Part shown: positions 33,606 to 40,557 of the stretch, piece by piece
Numbering within the stretch: position 1 is the stretch's first letter
How the letters are laid out: the number at the start of each line of letters is the position of its first letter
Origin: an uncultured bacterium
GTDB lineage: Bacteria; Verrucomicrobiota; Kiritimatiellia; RFP12; UBA1067
Assembly: GCA_902775595.1 (NCBI GenBank)
Contig: CACYNF010000044.1
Coordinates: 1-48,285, forward strand
Reading direction: 5' to 3'
Length of the DNA stretch: 48,285 bases
Notes under the pieces: model-generated
What the model was told of the DNA's origin: nothing
What the model saw: only the letters and a program-made list of their open reading frames with translations
Databases searched by the model: none
Position numbers and translations under genes: made by a program

Positions 33606-34438
33606 GGGATTCTTTGACGGTGAAAGACGACTACGAACTTCTTGATTCTGGCGACGGGCGAAAGCTCGAGCGCTTCGGAAAGTATGTGCTCGCGCGGCCG
33701 TGCTCGCAGGCGCTTTGGCGTCCTTCGCGCCCCAAGCAGGAATGGGACCGCGCAGACGCCTCGTTCGACCGCGAGGACGGCAACCGCTGGCATGGCCGCA
33801 CCAATCTCCCGAAGGAATGGACGATCGAGACTGCGGGCATAAAGTTCAAGCTCGGCGGAACCGACTTCGGACACCTCGGCATCTTCCCCGAGCAGTGGGC
33901 GCAGTGGAAGTGGATACGAGGGATGGCGAAGGATGCACGGGTGTTGAACCTCTTCGCCTACTCCGGCGGCTCCACGATGGCGTCTGCGCTTGGCGGCGCG
34001 GAAGTCTGCCATCTCGACGCGTCGAAGGGGATGGTGGAGTGGGCGCGCGAGAATGCGCGGCTGAACGGCCTTGCAGACGCGCCGATCCGCTGGATCGTCG
34101 ACGACGCGCACAAGTTCATGAAGCGCGAGATCCGCCGCGGGCGGCGCTACGACGCCGTGATTCTCGATCCGCCGACATTCGGGCGCGGCGCAGGCGGCGA
34201 GATGTACAAGATCGAGCGCGACTTGAAGGAGACGCTTTCGCTCGTGCGCGACCTTCTGAGCGACAGGCCGCGATTCGTCCTCTTTTCTAGCCACACGCCT
34301 GGACTTTCGCCGATTGTAGCCGGTAACATCCTCGGCCAGCTTTGGCCGGACGCGCGGCTCGAGTCTGGCGAGATGACGCTCGACGGCGTCGGTCTCAAGT
34401 GCCCGAGCGGAATCTTCTGCCGCGCCGTCTGGGGCTGA
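33602..34438 (+). CDS. class I SAM-dependent methyltransferase (RlmI/RlmL-like)
   Basis: About 278 residues, probably from GTG 33602, which overlaps the CPBP stop as GTGA; TTG 33599 and GTG 33620 are alternatives. The SAM-binding motif is LNLFAYSGGSTMASALGGAE, then HLDASKGMVEWARENARLNG (motif II) and the catalytic motif VILDPPTFGRG (DPPxF). The pattern is that of the RlmI/YccW family of 23S rRNA cytosine-C5 methyltransferases, but the N-terminal PUA domain is absent. Likely rRNA m5C methylation; the exact target base is not predictable. Confidence 0.87.
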   Translation: MRDSLTVKDDYELLDSGDGRKLERFGKYVLARPCSQALWRPSRPKQEWDRADASFDREDGNRWHGRTNLPKEWTIETAGIKFKLGGTDFGHLGIFPEQWAQWKWIRGMAKDARVLNLFAYSGGSTMASALGGAEVCHLDASKGMVEWARENARLNGLADAPIRWIVDDAHKFMKREIRRGRRYDAVILDPPTFGRGAGGEMYKIERDLKETLSLVRDLLSDRPRFVLFSSHTPGLSPIVAGNILGQLWPDARLESGEMTLDGVGLKCPSGIFCRAVWG

Positions 34439-34465
34439 CCGCCTCGAAAAAATCGACAATGCGGC

Positions 34466-34514
34466 GCTGCCTGCCATGCTCCGCCGAATCCTCGGCAGCA
34501 GCGGCTGTTTTTTT
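34466..34514 (+). terminator. terminator whose T-run overlaps the next promoter
   Basis: GCTGCCTGCC (34466-34475) pairs with GGCAGCAGC (34494-34502) with one bulge, followed by GGCTG and seven T. The T-run leads straight into GGTATAAT. Confidence 0.6.
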
Positions 34515-34522
34515 GGTATAAT
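34514..34522 (+). promoter_or_regulatory. leaderless-type promoter of the DUF1080 fusion gene
   Basis: TGGTATAAT, then AGCCGC, then ATG 34529 (six bases). Confidence 0.78.
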
Positions 34523-34528
34523 AGCCGC

Positions 34529-36832
34529 ATGAAAAACTGCCATACTCTGCTGGCGGCCGTCGCGTTCGTCGCGATAGCCGGTTGTGTCTGCGTTGAATCG
34601 CAGGATTCCGTGTATCCGTCCGAGATCGACGAGGGCTTCGTCTCGCTCTTCAACGGCAAGGATCTGACCGGTTGGGAAGGCGCCACGATGATGTACGGCG
34701 TCAGCGAGAAGGAGCCGGGCGTCCTGCAGTGCTTCCCCGACCGCAAGCTCCCGGAGGGCGTCAGGGGCGATCTCTGGACGGCCCGCAGCTTCACCAACTT
34801 CGTCCTCCGCTTCGAGTTCGTGATGCCCGAGAACGGCAACAACGGCCTCGGCATCCGCATGGAGCCCGGCAAGGACGCCGCGTACTACGGGATGTGCGAG
34901 CTGCAGCTCCTCGACGACGGCGGCAGCGCTTACTACGACAGCGAGAAGAAGGCGGACAAGCTCAAGCCCTATCAGTACACCGGCTCGATCTACGGCGTCG
35001 TTCCGTCGCTGCGCGACAACGTCGACAAGCAGATCTGGGGCAAGGAGAAGAACTTCACCGGCGGCGGCAGCTACGTCAGGAGGCCGGGCTTCTGGAACTT
35101 CGAGGAGGTCAAGGTCATCGGCAGCGAGATCGAGGTCTACCTGAACGGCTATCTTGTCACGAAGGGCGACGTCTCGAAGTTCAAGGGCGACGGCGACACG
35201 CCCGACGGGAAGAAGCATCCGGGGCTGCATAACGCGTCCGGCCCGATCGGCTGGCTTGGCCACGGCTGCAACGTCAAGTGGCGCAACATCCGCGTGAAGG
35301 ATCTGCCCTCCGACGCGAAGATGGGCGAAGTCTGCCCCAAGCAGCGCATGGCGTGCCCCAAGGGCTTCACGGCCTACTTCGACGGCGACGAAACCGATCT
35401 CGCCGAGTTCTGGAAGGGCGTCACGACCGAGCAGAAGTTCGACAACCCGGTCGTCCGCCAGGCGGCGACCGCGGAGAAGCGCGCCGAGATGCAGAAGATC
35501 GCCGACAAGGGCCGCGACGAGCACTGGCACGTGAGGAACGGCAACCTCTACTTCGACGGCTACCGCGGCGGCTACTCGCTCGCGACGAAGGAGGACTACG
35601 AGGACTTCGAAATGTGGGCCGACTGGCGCATCATGTCGGTGACTGGCGACTCCGGGCTCTATCTCCGCGGTTCGCCGCAGGTGCAGATCTGGGACGCGCA
35701 CAACCAGTGGCACATCGGCTCGGGCGGTCTCTACAACAACCAGAAGAACCCCTCGAAGGCGCTCAAGATCGCAGACAGGCAGGTCGGCGACTGGAACCGC
35801 TTCCACGTGATCATGCGCGGCGACAAGGTGACGGTGTGGCTCAACGGCGAGCTCGTCGTCGACAACGTCACGCTCGAGAACTACTGGGACAGGAAGCGCC
35901 CGATTTTCTTCAAGGAGCAGATCGAGCTCCAGTGCCACGGCGACCCGACCGAGTGGCGCAACGTCTTCATCCGCGCGCTTCCCGTCCAGACTGTTCCCGC
36001 AGACCGCGTGGGCGTGTGCAGCTGGAGCTGGCGCAAGCCGCTCGTCGAGGTCGCGGCCGCGATGGAGAAGGCGGGCGTCAAGGGCATCCACCTCGCGCTC
36101 GGGCCGTTTATCGCCCCGGACGAGCGCCACGGCGCGGCCGAGTCGAAGGAGACGTGGGAGTTCGTGAAGTCGCAGGTCAAGTCGGGCAAGTGGAATCTCA
36201 TGTCCACCATGGTCGGCACGATCGGCGAGGACTATTCGACGCTTGAGACGATCAAGAAGACTGGGGGCATCGTTCCCGACGCGAACTGGGAGGGCAACAA
36301 GAAGATCGTGACCGCGGGCGCGAAGCTCACGAAGGAGCTCGGCTGCCGCTACATGTCGCTCCACGCGGGCTTCCTCGACGAGAGCGACCCGAAGGCGTTC
36401 GCCACGTTCGTCGAGCGCGTCACGTGGATGCGCGACGAGGCGAAGAAGTACGGCGTTACGATCCTCCTCGAGTCCGGGCAGGAGACGGCGGCCGATCTCG
36501 TGAAGTTCCTCGAGAAGGTTCCAGGAGTCTACGTCAACTTCGACCCCGCGAACATGATCCTCTACGGGAAGGGCGAGCCGCGCGAGGCGGTCGCGCTTCT
36601 TGCGCCCTGGGTCCGCCAGGTCCATGTCAAGGACGCGCTCTTCACGGAAAAGCCCGGCACCTGGGGAACCGAGGTTCCGTGGGGCGACGGCGCTGTCGGT
36701 GCGCGCGCCTTCATCGCCGAGCTTGAGAAGGCCGGCTTCACCGGCAACTACGTCATAGAGCGCGAAGGCGGCGACAGCCGCGCGTCGGACATCGGCCTTG
36801 CCGCCGAACGCCTTATGGCGGCCGGCCGCTAA
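34529..36832 (+). CDS. lipoprotein fusing two DUF1080 domains and a sugar isomerase/epimerase barrel
   Basis: 767 residues. Lipobox VAIAGC with Cys at 19, so exported and lipid-anchored. Residues about 35-260 form one 3-keto-disaccharide hydrolase (DUF1080) domain (VSLFNGKDLTGWEG, NGNNGLGIRMEPG) and 280-485 a second (FTAYFDGDETDLAEFW, GDSGLYLRGSPQVQIWD, WNRFHVIMRGDKVTVWLNGE). Residues 495-765 form a xylose-isomerase-like TIM barrel with putative metal ligands E in ILLESGQE, D in NFDPANM, H in VHVKD and E in VIEREGG. DUF1080 proteins cleave 3-keto-glycosides, and such isomerases act on keto sugars, so the fusion may carry out consecutive steps outside the cytoplasm. A Gfo/Idh oxidase that would make the 3-keto sugar is not in the window. 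Confidence 0.9.
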   Translation: MKNCHTLLAAVAFVAIAGCVCVESQDSVYPSEIDEGFVSLFNGKDLTGWEGATMMYGVSEKEPGVLQCFPDRKLPEGVRGDLWTARSFTNFVLRFEFVMPENGNNGLGIRMEPGKDAAYYGMCELQLLDDGGSAYYDSEKKADKLKPYQYTGSIYGVVPSLRDNVDKQIWGKEKNFTGGGSYVRRPGFWNFEEVKVIGSEIEVYLNGYLVTKGDVSKFKGDGDTPDGKKHPGLHNASGPIGWLGHGCNVKWRNIRVKDLPSDAKMGEVCPKQRMACPKGFTAYFDGDETDLAEFWKGVTTEQKFDNPVVRQAATAEKRAEMQKIADKGRDEHWHVRNGNLYFDGYRGGYSLATKEDYEDFEMWADWRIMSVTGDSGLYLRGSPQVQIWDAHNQWHIGSGGLYNNQKNPSKALKIADRQVGDWNRFHVIMRGDKVTVWLNGELVVDNVTLENYWDRKRPIFFKEQIELQCHGDPTEWRNVFIRALPVQTVPADRVGVCSWSWRKPLVEVAAAMEKAGVKGIHLALGPFIAPDERHGAAESKETWEFVKSQVKSGKWNLMSTMVGTIGEDYSTLETIKKTGGIVPDANWEGNKKIVTAGAKLTKELGCRYMSLHAGFLDESDPKAFATFVERVTWMRDEAKKYGVTILLESGQETAADLVKFLEKVPGVYVNFDPANMILYGKGEPREAVALLAPWVRQVHVKDALFTEKPGTWGTEVPWGDGAVGARAFIAELEKAGFTGNYVIEREGGDSRASDIGLAAERLMAAGR

Positions 36833-37449
36833 AGTCGGATCAGCTGCTTCCTGATTGCGGTGGCGACGGCCTCGGTTCGGTTTGCCGCCCCGAGTTTGGC
36901 AAGGATGGCAATTACGTGTTCGTTTACGCCGTCGGTCCTTATGCTGAACATTTTCGCGATGTCCTTGTTCGTGAGCCCACGCGACATCGCCTGTAGGATT
37001 TCGAGCTGCCGCGATGTCAATTTCGGCGCGGGCGGATCTGCCGCAAGCAGCTTCCTGACGGCCGGGGATATCGCTCGCGCGCCAGTGGCGACGGACCGTA
37101 TCGTCGACACAAGTTCGCGGTCGTCGGCAGATTTCATAAGAGCGCCGGTGGCCCCTGCGTCGATCGCGCGTGCAATCTTGTCAGAAGTTCCGAACGATGT
37201 CAGCACGACGATTTTCGAGTCCGGGACGGCTGCGTGTATCGCCGCTGTCGCCTCTACGCCGTCCTTGCGCGGCATGACGATGTCCATGACTACGACGTCC
37301 GGGGCGAGCTGCTTTGCAAACGCGACCGCCTCGTTGCCGTCCTTTGCCTCTCCGACGACTTCTATTCCGCGTTCTGTGCCGAGAAGGGCGCAGAGACCGT
37401 GCCGGACTATCGCATGGTCGTCCGCGATTAGCACTCTTATGTTCTTCAT
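36829..37449 (-). CDS. NarL/FixJ-type response regulator
   Basis: 206 residues. The receiver domain has acidic pocket ADDHA (9-13), phospho-acceptor D56 in VVVMDIVMP, switch Thr in VLTSFG and Lys in LMKSADD. The LuxR-type helix-turn-helix starts at LTSRQLEILQAMSRGLTNKD, with the recognition helix region TDGVNEHVIAILAKLGAANR. Its start overlaps the kinase stop (ATGA), so the two are co-expressed and form a pair. Its stop codon overlaps that of the convergent DUF1080 fusion gene in the tetramer CTAA. It is the best local candidate for binding the 19-bp motif found upstream of four saccharide genes. Confidence 0.93.
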   Translation of the reverse strand: MKNIRVLIADDHAIVRHGLCALLGTERGIEVVGEAKDGNEAVAFAKQLAPDVVVMDIVMPRKDGVEATAAIHAAVPDSKIVVLTSFGTSDKIARAIDAGATGALMKSADDRELVSTIRSVATGARAISPAVRKLLAADPPAPKLTSRQLEILQAMSRGLTNKDIAKMFSIRTDGVNEHVIAILAKLGAANRTEAVATAIRKQLIRL

Positions 37450-39245
37450 TCTGGATTGTCCTCTTCCTCGCCTTCAATTGCGACTGTCACGTTCACCCGC
37501 GTGCCGCGTCCGGGCGAGCTGTCGATGGAAATCGATCCGCCGAACGAGTCTACGCGTTCGCGAATTCCCTGAAGCCCGAAGTGGCCCTGGTCGATGCTCG
37601 GTGCGGACTGCGGATCGAATCCGCAGCCATCGTCGGAGACGGAGAATTTGAGGAGGTCCCCGTCGATGCATCCCGCGATCCTGATCGTCTTTGCGCCGCC
37701 GTGCCGGATGGCGTTGATGGTGAGTTCGCGGACAATTCTGAGCGTCGCGTGCGCGAGGGCGTCCGAAAGCCGCGCGCGCGGAACGCGGAACCTGATCGCG
37801 ACCGACGTGTCGCCGACGTGGGGCCTGATGGAGAATTCGACCGCCTTCTCCATGTCCGGCTGGTCCAGCGCTTCGCCACGCAGGTCCCAGAGGCAGTTTC
37901 TCAGCTCGTCGCGGCTTGAGGCGATTGCGTTCGACGCGAATTCGAGATGCTGCATGGCCGCCGATGGAGCGCTCTCTGGGAGAAGTCGCTGCGCGGCGCT
38001 TATCTCCATCGAGACGCCGGTGAGGTTCTGCGCAAGCGTGTCGTGAAGCTCCGCCGCGAGTCGAGTGCGTTCGCTGATCTTTAACGTCGACTTGATCTGG
38101 CTGAGTTGCGCACGCAGAAGCGCGCGACCGCGCTTTTCGGCGAGAACTCTGAGCGAACGGTTCCAGATGAGAATCGCGGCGACGGCTGCGAGGAGGATCG
38201 CGATGACGGCGAAGAGTCGCCCGCTTGTCCACCACGGCGGGCGCGCGACTACGCGTAGTCCGCCTGCCCCGCAGACGACGAAGAATCCCCTGATCTGCGG
38301 GAACGCGGCGTTCGGACGCCAGTTCTCCACGTCGAGAACGCAGACGCCCGTTGCCTCCACCACGCTTCCGGGTTCTATGTCCGGGGCCGCCCCCGATGTG
38401 ACGACCGGCACGACGAAGGATCCGTCTTCGATGTTCAGTGTGTCGCCGTTGCGGTTTCTCAGGGTGCCGCGCAGAACGATTGTCTTTCCGAGGAACTGTG
38501 GCTTGACCTGAACCTGTCCGTTGTCGCCCAGCATGATCTCCCGTGCGGTGACGTTGGTTGCGGAGCCGGCGGCGAAGTCGTAGGGTTCTGCCGGACGCCA
38601 CCTTGCGCGTTCGAGGTTGACGCGGTAGACGTCCGACACGGGGCGCCCGGCGACTTCGGCGAATGATCCGCTCTTCGGAGCCGGACGGCTTGCGAACGAG
38701 ACGCGCACGAGTCTCCCGGAAGGCGTCTCGAGAAGCGATTCCGTGTCCGACCACGACGCGAGGATCCTGCCGGCGATTCTGCGGTGGCCGAGGCGCGATA
38801 TCTCGGCCGGCGTCATCAGTTTCGTGTCGCCGAGTTCCGGCACGTCGAAGGGGTCGCTTGGCGCGGGCCGCAGAACCTTGATGTCACCCAGGCCTGCGAT
38901 GAAGAGCTGACGGCCAAGCTGGCGCCTTGGCTCCGGAACGTATGGGTCACAGACTCCTGCCGCGCGGATTCTCGCTCCGACAAGCTGTTCGACTGAAGAC
39001 ATGTTGTCGTTGCCGCATTTCACCGGCGCGTAGATCGTCTCTTCCTCCTTCTCGAGGACGAGAAACACGTATCGCGGGTCAGTCTCGTCGTTCAGTGCGT
39101 CGGAGACATCGGCCACGATCTCGACGCGTAGTCCATCGACCGATCCGCTGAGGAATTCCGCGGCTGACACGGCGCGCGGCGCATCCGCCGCGCACATTGG
39201 CGCGGCGAATGCGGCGAGTGTGAAGAGTGACAGCAACTTCAACAT
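37446..39245 (-). CDS. HisKA_3-type sensor histidine kinase with large periplasmic domain
   Basis: 599 residues. Signal peptide or first TM (1-20), an extracytoplasmic region of about 320 residues with OB-like beta repeats (GKTIVLRGTLRNRNGDTLNI), TM at 344-361, then a dimerisation domain with phospho-His H401 in RLAAELHDTLAQNLTG, and a HATPase_c domain: N-box NAIRHG (511-516), G1 DDGCGF (538-543), G2 GHFGLQGIRERV. This is the NarX/DesK type. The long sensor without a named ligand domain suggests it binds an extracellular molecule, perhaps an oligosaccharide (inference). TACAAT ends six bases before the ATG, so the message is leaderless. Confidence 0.92.
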   Translation of the reverse strand: MLKLLSLFTLAAFAAPMCAADAPRAVSAAEFLSGSVDGLRVEIVADVSDALNDETDPRYVFLVLEKEEETIYAPVKCGNDNMSSVEQLVGARIRAAGVCDPYVPEPRRQLGRQLFIAGLGDIKVLRPAPSDPFDVPELGDTKLMTPAEISRLGHRRIAGRILASWSDTESLLETPSGRLVRVSFASRPAPKSGSFAEVAGRPVSDVYRVNLERARWRPAEPYDFAAGSATNVTAREIMLGDNGQVQVKPQFLGKTIVLRGTLRNRNGDTLNIEDGSFVVPVVTSGAAPDIEPGSVVEATGVCVLDVENWRPNAAFPQIRGFFVVCGAGGLRVVARPPWWTSGRLFAVIAILLAAVAAILIWNRSLRVLAEKRGRALLRAQLSQIKSTLKISERTRLAAELHDTLAQNLTGVSMEISAAQRLLPESAPSAAMQHLEFASNAIASSRDELRNCLWDLRGEALDQPDMEKAVEFSIRPHVGDTSVAIRFRVPRARLSDALAHATLRIVRELTINAIRHGGAKTIRIAGCIDGDLLKFSVSDDGCGFDPQSAPSIDQGHFGLQGIRERVDSFGGSISIDSSPGRGTRVNVTVAIEGEEEDNPE

Positions 39246-39251
39246 GTCCCT

Positions 39252-39260
39252 ATTGTACCA
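39252..39260 (-). promoter_or_regulatory. leaderless-type promoter of the kinase/regulator operon
   Basis: Minus strand TGGTACAAT, AGGGAC, ATG 39245. It lies 22 bp from the 19-bp operator at 39283-39301, which therefore could also act on this promoter. Confidence 0.72.
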
Positions 39261-39282
39261 TATAGACCGTATCTTCGCACAC

Positions 39283-39301
39283 CCCCCTAATTTGACGGGG
39301 T
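39283..39301 (+). promoter_or_regulatory. 19-bp operator, copy 1
   Basis: CCCCCTAATTTGACGGGGT, with arms CCCC and GGGG around TAATTTGAC. Twenty-two bases separate its end from the -10 TAGAAT at 39324. It lies between the divergent kinase and serine hydrolase genes. Confidence 0.8.
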
Positions 39302-39320
39302 GGGAAACTCAGGGGACGTT

Positions 39321-39329
39321 TGGTAGAAT
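39321..39329 (+). promoter_or_regulatory. leaderless-type promoter of serine hydrolase 39337
   Basis: TGGTAGAAT, seven bases, ATG. No -35 at 17 bp; the operator occupies the upstream side instead. Confidence 0.75.
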
Positions 39330-39336
39330 GGTAACC

Positions 39337-40491
39337 ATGAAAACGGTTATATGCATTGCGGCCGCGACGGCGGCGCTCGTTTCGATTGCGGACATGCAGG
39401 CGGAATGCCAGCAGCTTGTGGACGACGCGGTTGCGCGGGGCGAACAGTGCGGGGTGCAGTTCTGCGCCTACAGCCACGGAAAGAAGATCGTCGACGTGTG
39501 CGCGGGACGGCTCTCAACCCGCCCCGACGCGCCGGCTGTGAAGGGCGATTCCCTCTTTCCGATCTTCTCGACCGAGAAGCCGCTTCTCGCGACTGCCGTG
39601 CACCGGGTGGTCGAGAAGGGGCTTATGGACTACGACAAGCCGCTCTGCACCTGGTGGCCGGAGCTGAAGGGCGACGGCAAGGAGAAGCTGACCCTTCGGG
39701 AGACGTTGGGCTACAGGTCGGGGCTCCCGGGGGGATGTCCGACGAGGCTTTCCACCCACGACCTCGTCGACTGGGATCTTGTTGTCAGGGAGGCGGCCGC
39801 TGACAAGCCGGAGAAGACTCCCGGCACCGTCCAGCGCTACATGCCGTATGCCTACGCGTGGATGCTCGGGCATCCGCTTGAAGTCGCCTGCGGCAAGCCG
39901 CTCAAGGAAGTTCTCGACGAAGAGGTTCTGATTCCATCCGGAATCGAGCGCGAATTCTACTTCGTCGTCCCGCGCTCGGAATATCCACGCGTCGCAAAGT
40001 TCTACAGAAGCATCTTCTGCGAAGTGATGAACGAGGACTGGGCGCGCGAAGCGTGTCTGCCGAGCGCGTGGGCCGTGTCAAGTGCGCGGGCGCTCTGCCG
40101 GTTCTACAACCGCCTGTGCGGATTCGACGGCGAATCGCCGCTCATACGCCGCGAGACGCTCGACGCCGCGCTCAAGCCGTGCCGGCACGAGAGCGATCCA
40201 CTGCCGTCCCCGCAGGAACTCAAGGACGACTGGCACATGATCTTCGGAATGGGCTACGGGCTCTGGGGCGAGGCAGAGAGGATGGACCGCGTGTTCGGAC
40301 ACGGCGGTGCAGGCGGTTCTGAGGCGCTTGTCGACCGCGACAACGAACTTGTCGTCGCCTACACCTGCAACTTCTCCCAGGGCCACGACAAGCTGCGCGA
40401 GGCGCTTTATGAAGTCGTCGGAATGCGCTGGCGCTACTGGAAGGACAAGAAGAGCCTACAGGACCTCCAGATGAAGAACGCCGGCAAATGA
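39337..40491 (+). CDS. exported beta-lactamase-fold serine hydrolase (esterase-like)
   Basis: 384 residues from ATG 39337, chosen over an earlier in-frame ATG because the promoter lies between. Signal peptide (KTVICIAAATAALVSIA). Nucleophile motif IFSTEKPLLA (S-x-x-K), then LGYRSGLPGG in the place of the usual HTSGLP, MPYAYAWMLG around the Tyr motif, and GHGGAGGSEALVD as the late Gly-rich strand. The order follows the EstB/class C beta-lactamase-related family, typical of family VIII carboxylesterases. As one of four genes with the 19-bp operator it is likely to be expressed with glycan-degrading enzymes and may remove acyl groups; the substrate is inferred only from context. Confidence 0.85.
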   Translation: MKTVICIAAATAALVSIADMQAECQQLVDDAVARGEQCGVQFCAYSHGKKIVDVCAGRLSTRPDAPAVKGDSLFPIFSTEKPLLATAVHRVVEKGLMDYDKPLCTWWPELKGDGKEKLTLRETLGYRSGLPGGCPTRLSTHDLVDWDLVVREAAADKPEKTPGTVQRYMPYAYAWMLGHPLEVACGKPLKEVLDEEVLIPSGIEREFYFVVPRSEYPRVAKFYRSIFCEVMNEDWAREACLPSAWAVSSARALCRFYNRLCGFDGESPLIRRETLDAALKPCRHESDPLPSPQELKDDWHMIFGMGYGLWGEAERMDRVFGHGGAGGSEALVDRDNELVVAYTCNFSQGHDKLREALYEVVGMRWRYWKDKKSLQDLQMKNAGK

Positions 40492-40503
40492 TCGTGCGCC
40501 ATG

Positions 40504-40522
40504 CCCCCTAATTTGACGGGGT
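40504..40522 (+). promoter_or_regulatory. 19-bp operator, copy 2
   Basis: CCCCCTAATTTGACGGGGT, identical to copy 1, again 22 bases upstream of the -10 at 40545. Confidence 0.8.
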
Positions 40523-40541
40523 TTCAAAGGCGGCGGCCGCT

Positions 40542-40550
40542 TGGTAGAAT
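40542..40550 (+). promoter_or_regulatory. leaderless-type promoter of the beta-helix gene
   Basis: TGGTAGAAT, then ATCTGCC and ATG 40558. Confidence 0.75.
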
Positions 40551-40557
40551 ATCTGCC

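Noticed and set aside
39292..39297. TTGACG in the 19-bp motif as an ordinary -35
   Set aside because: The distance to the -10 is 26 bases in all four copies, too long for sigma-70, and symmetry of the flanking C and G runs fits an operator better.
28646..40491. The two serine hydrolases as antibiotic-resistance beta-lactamases
   Set aside because: Motifs fit the broad esterase/peptidase branch, and the usual YxN and KTG motifs are altered.
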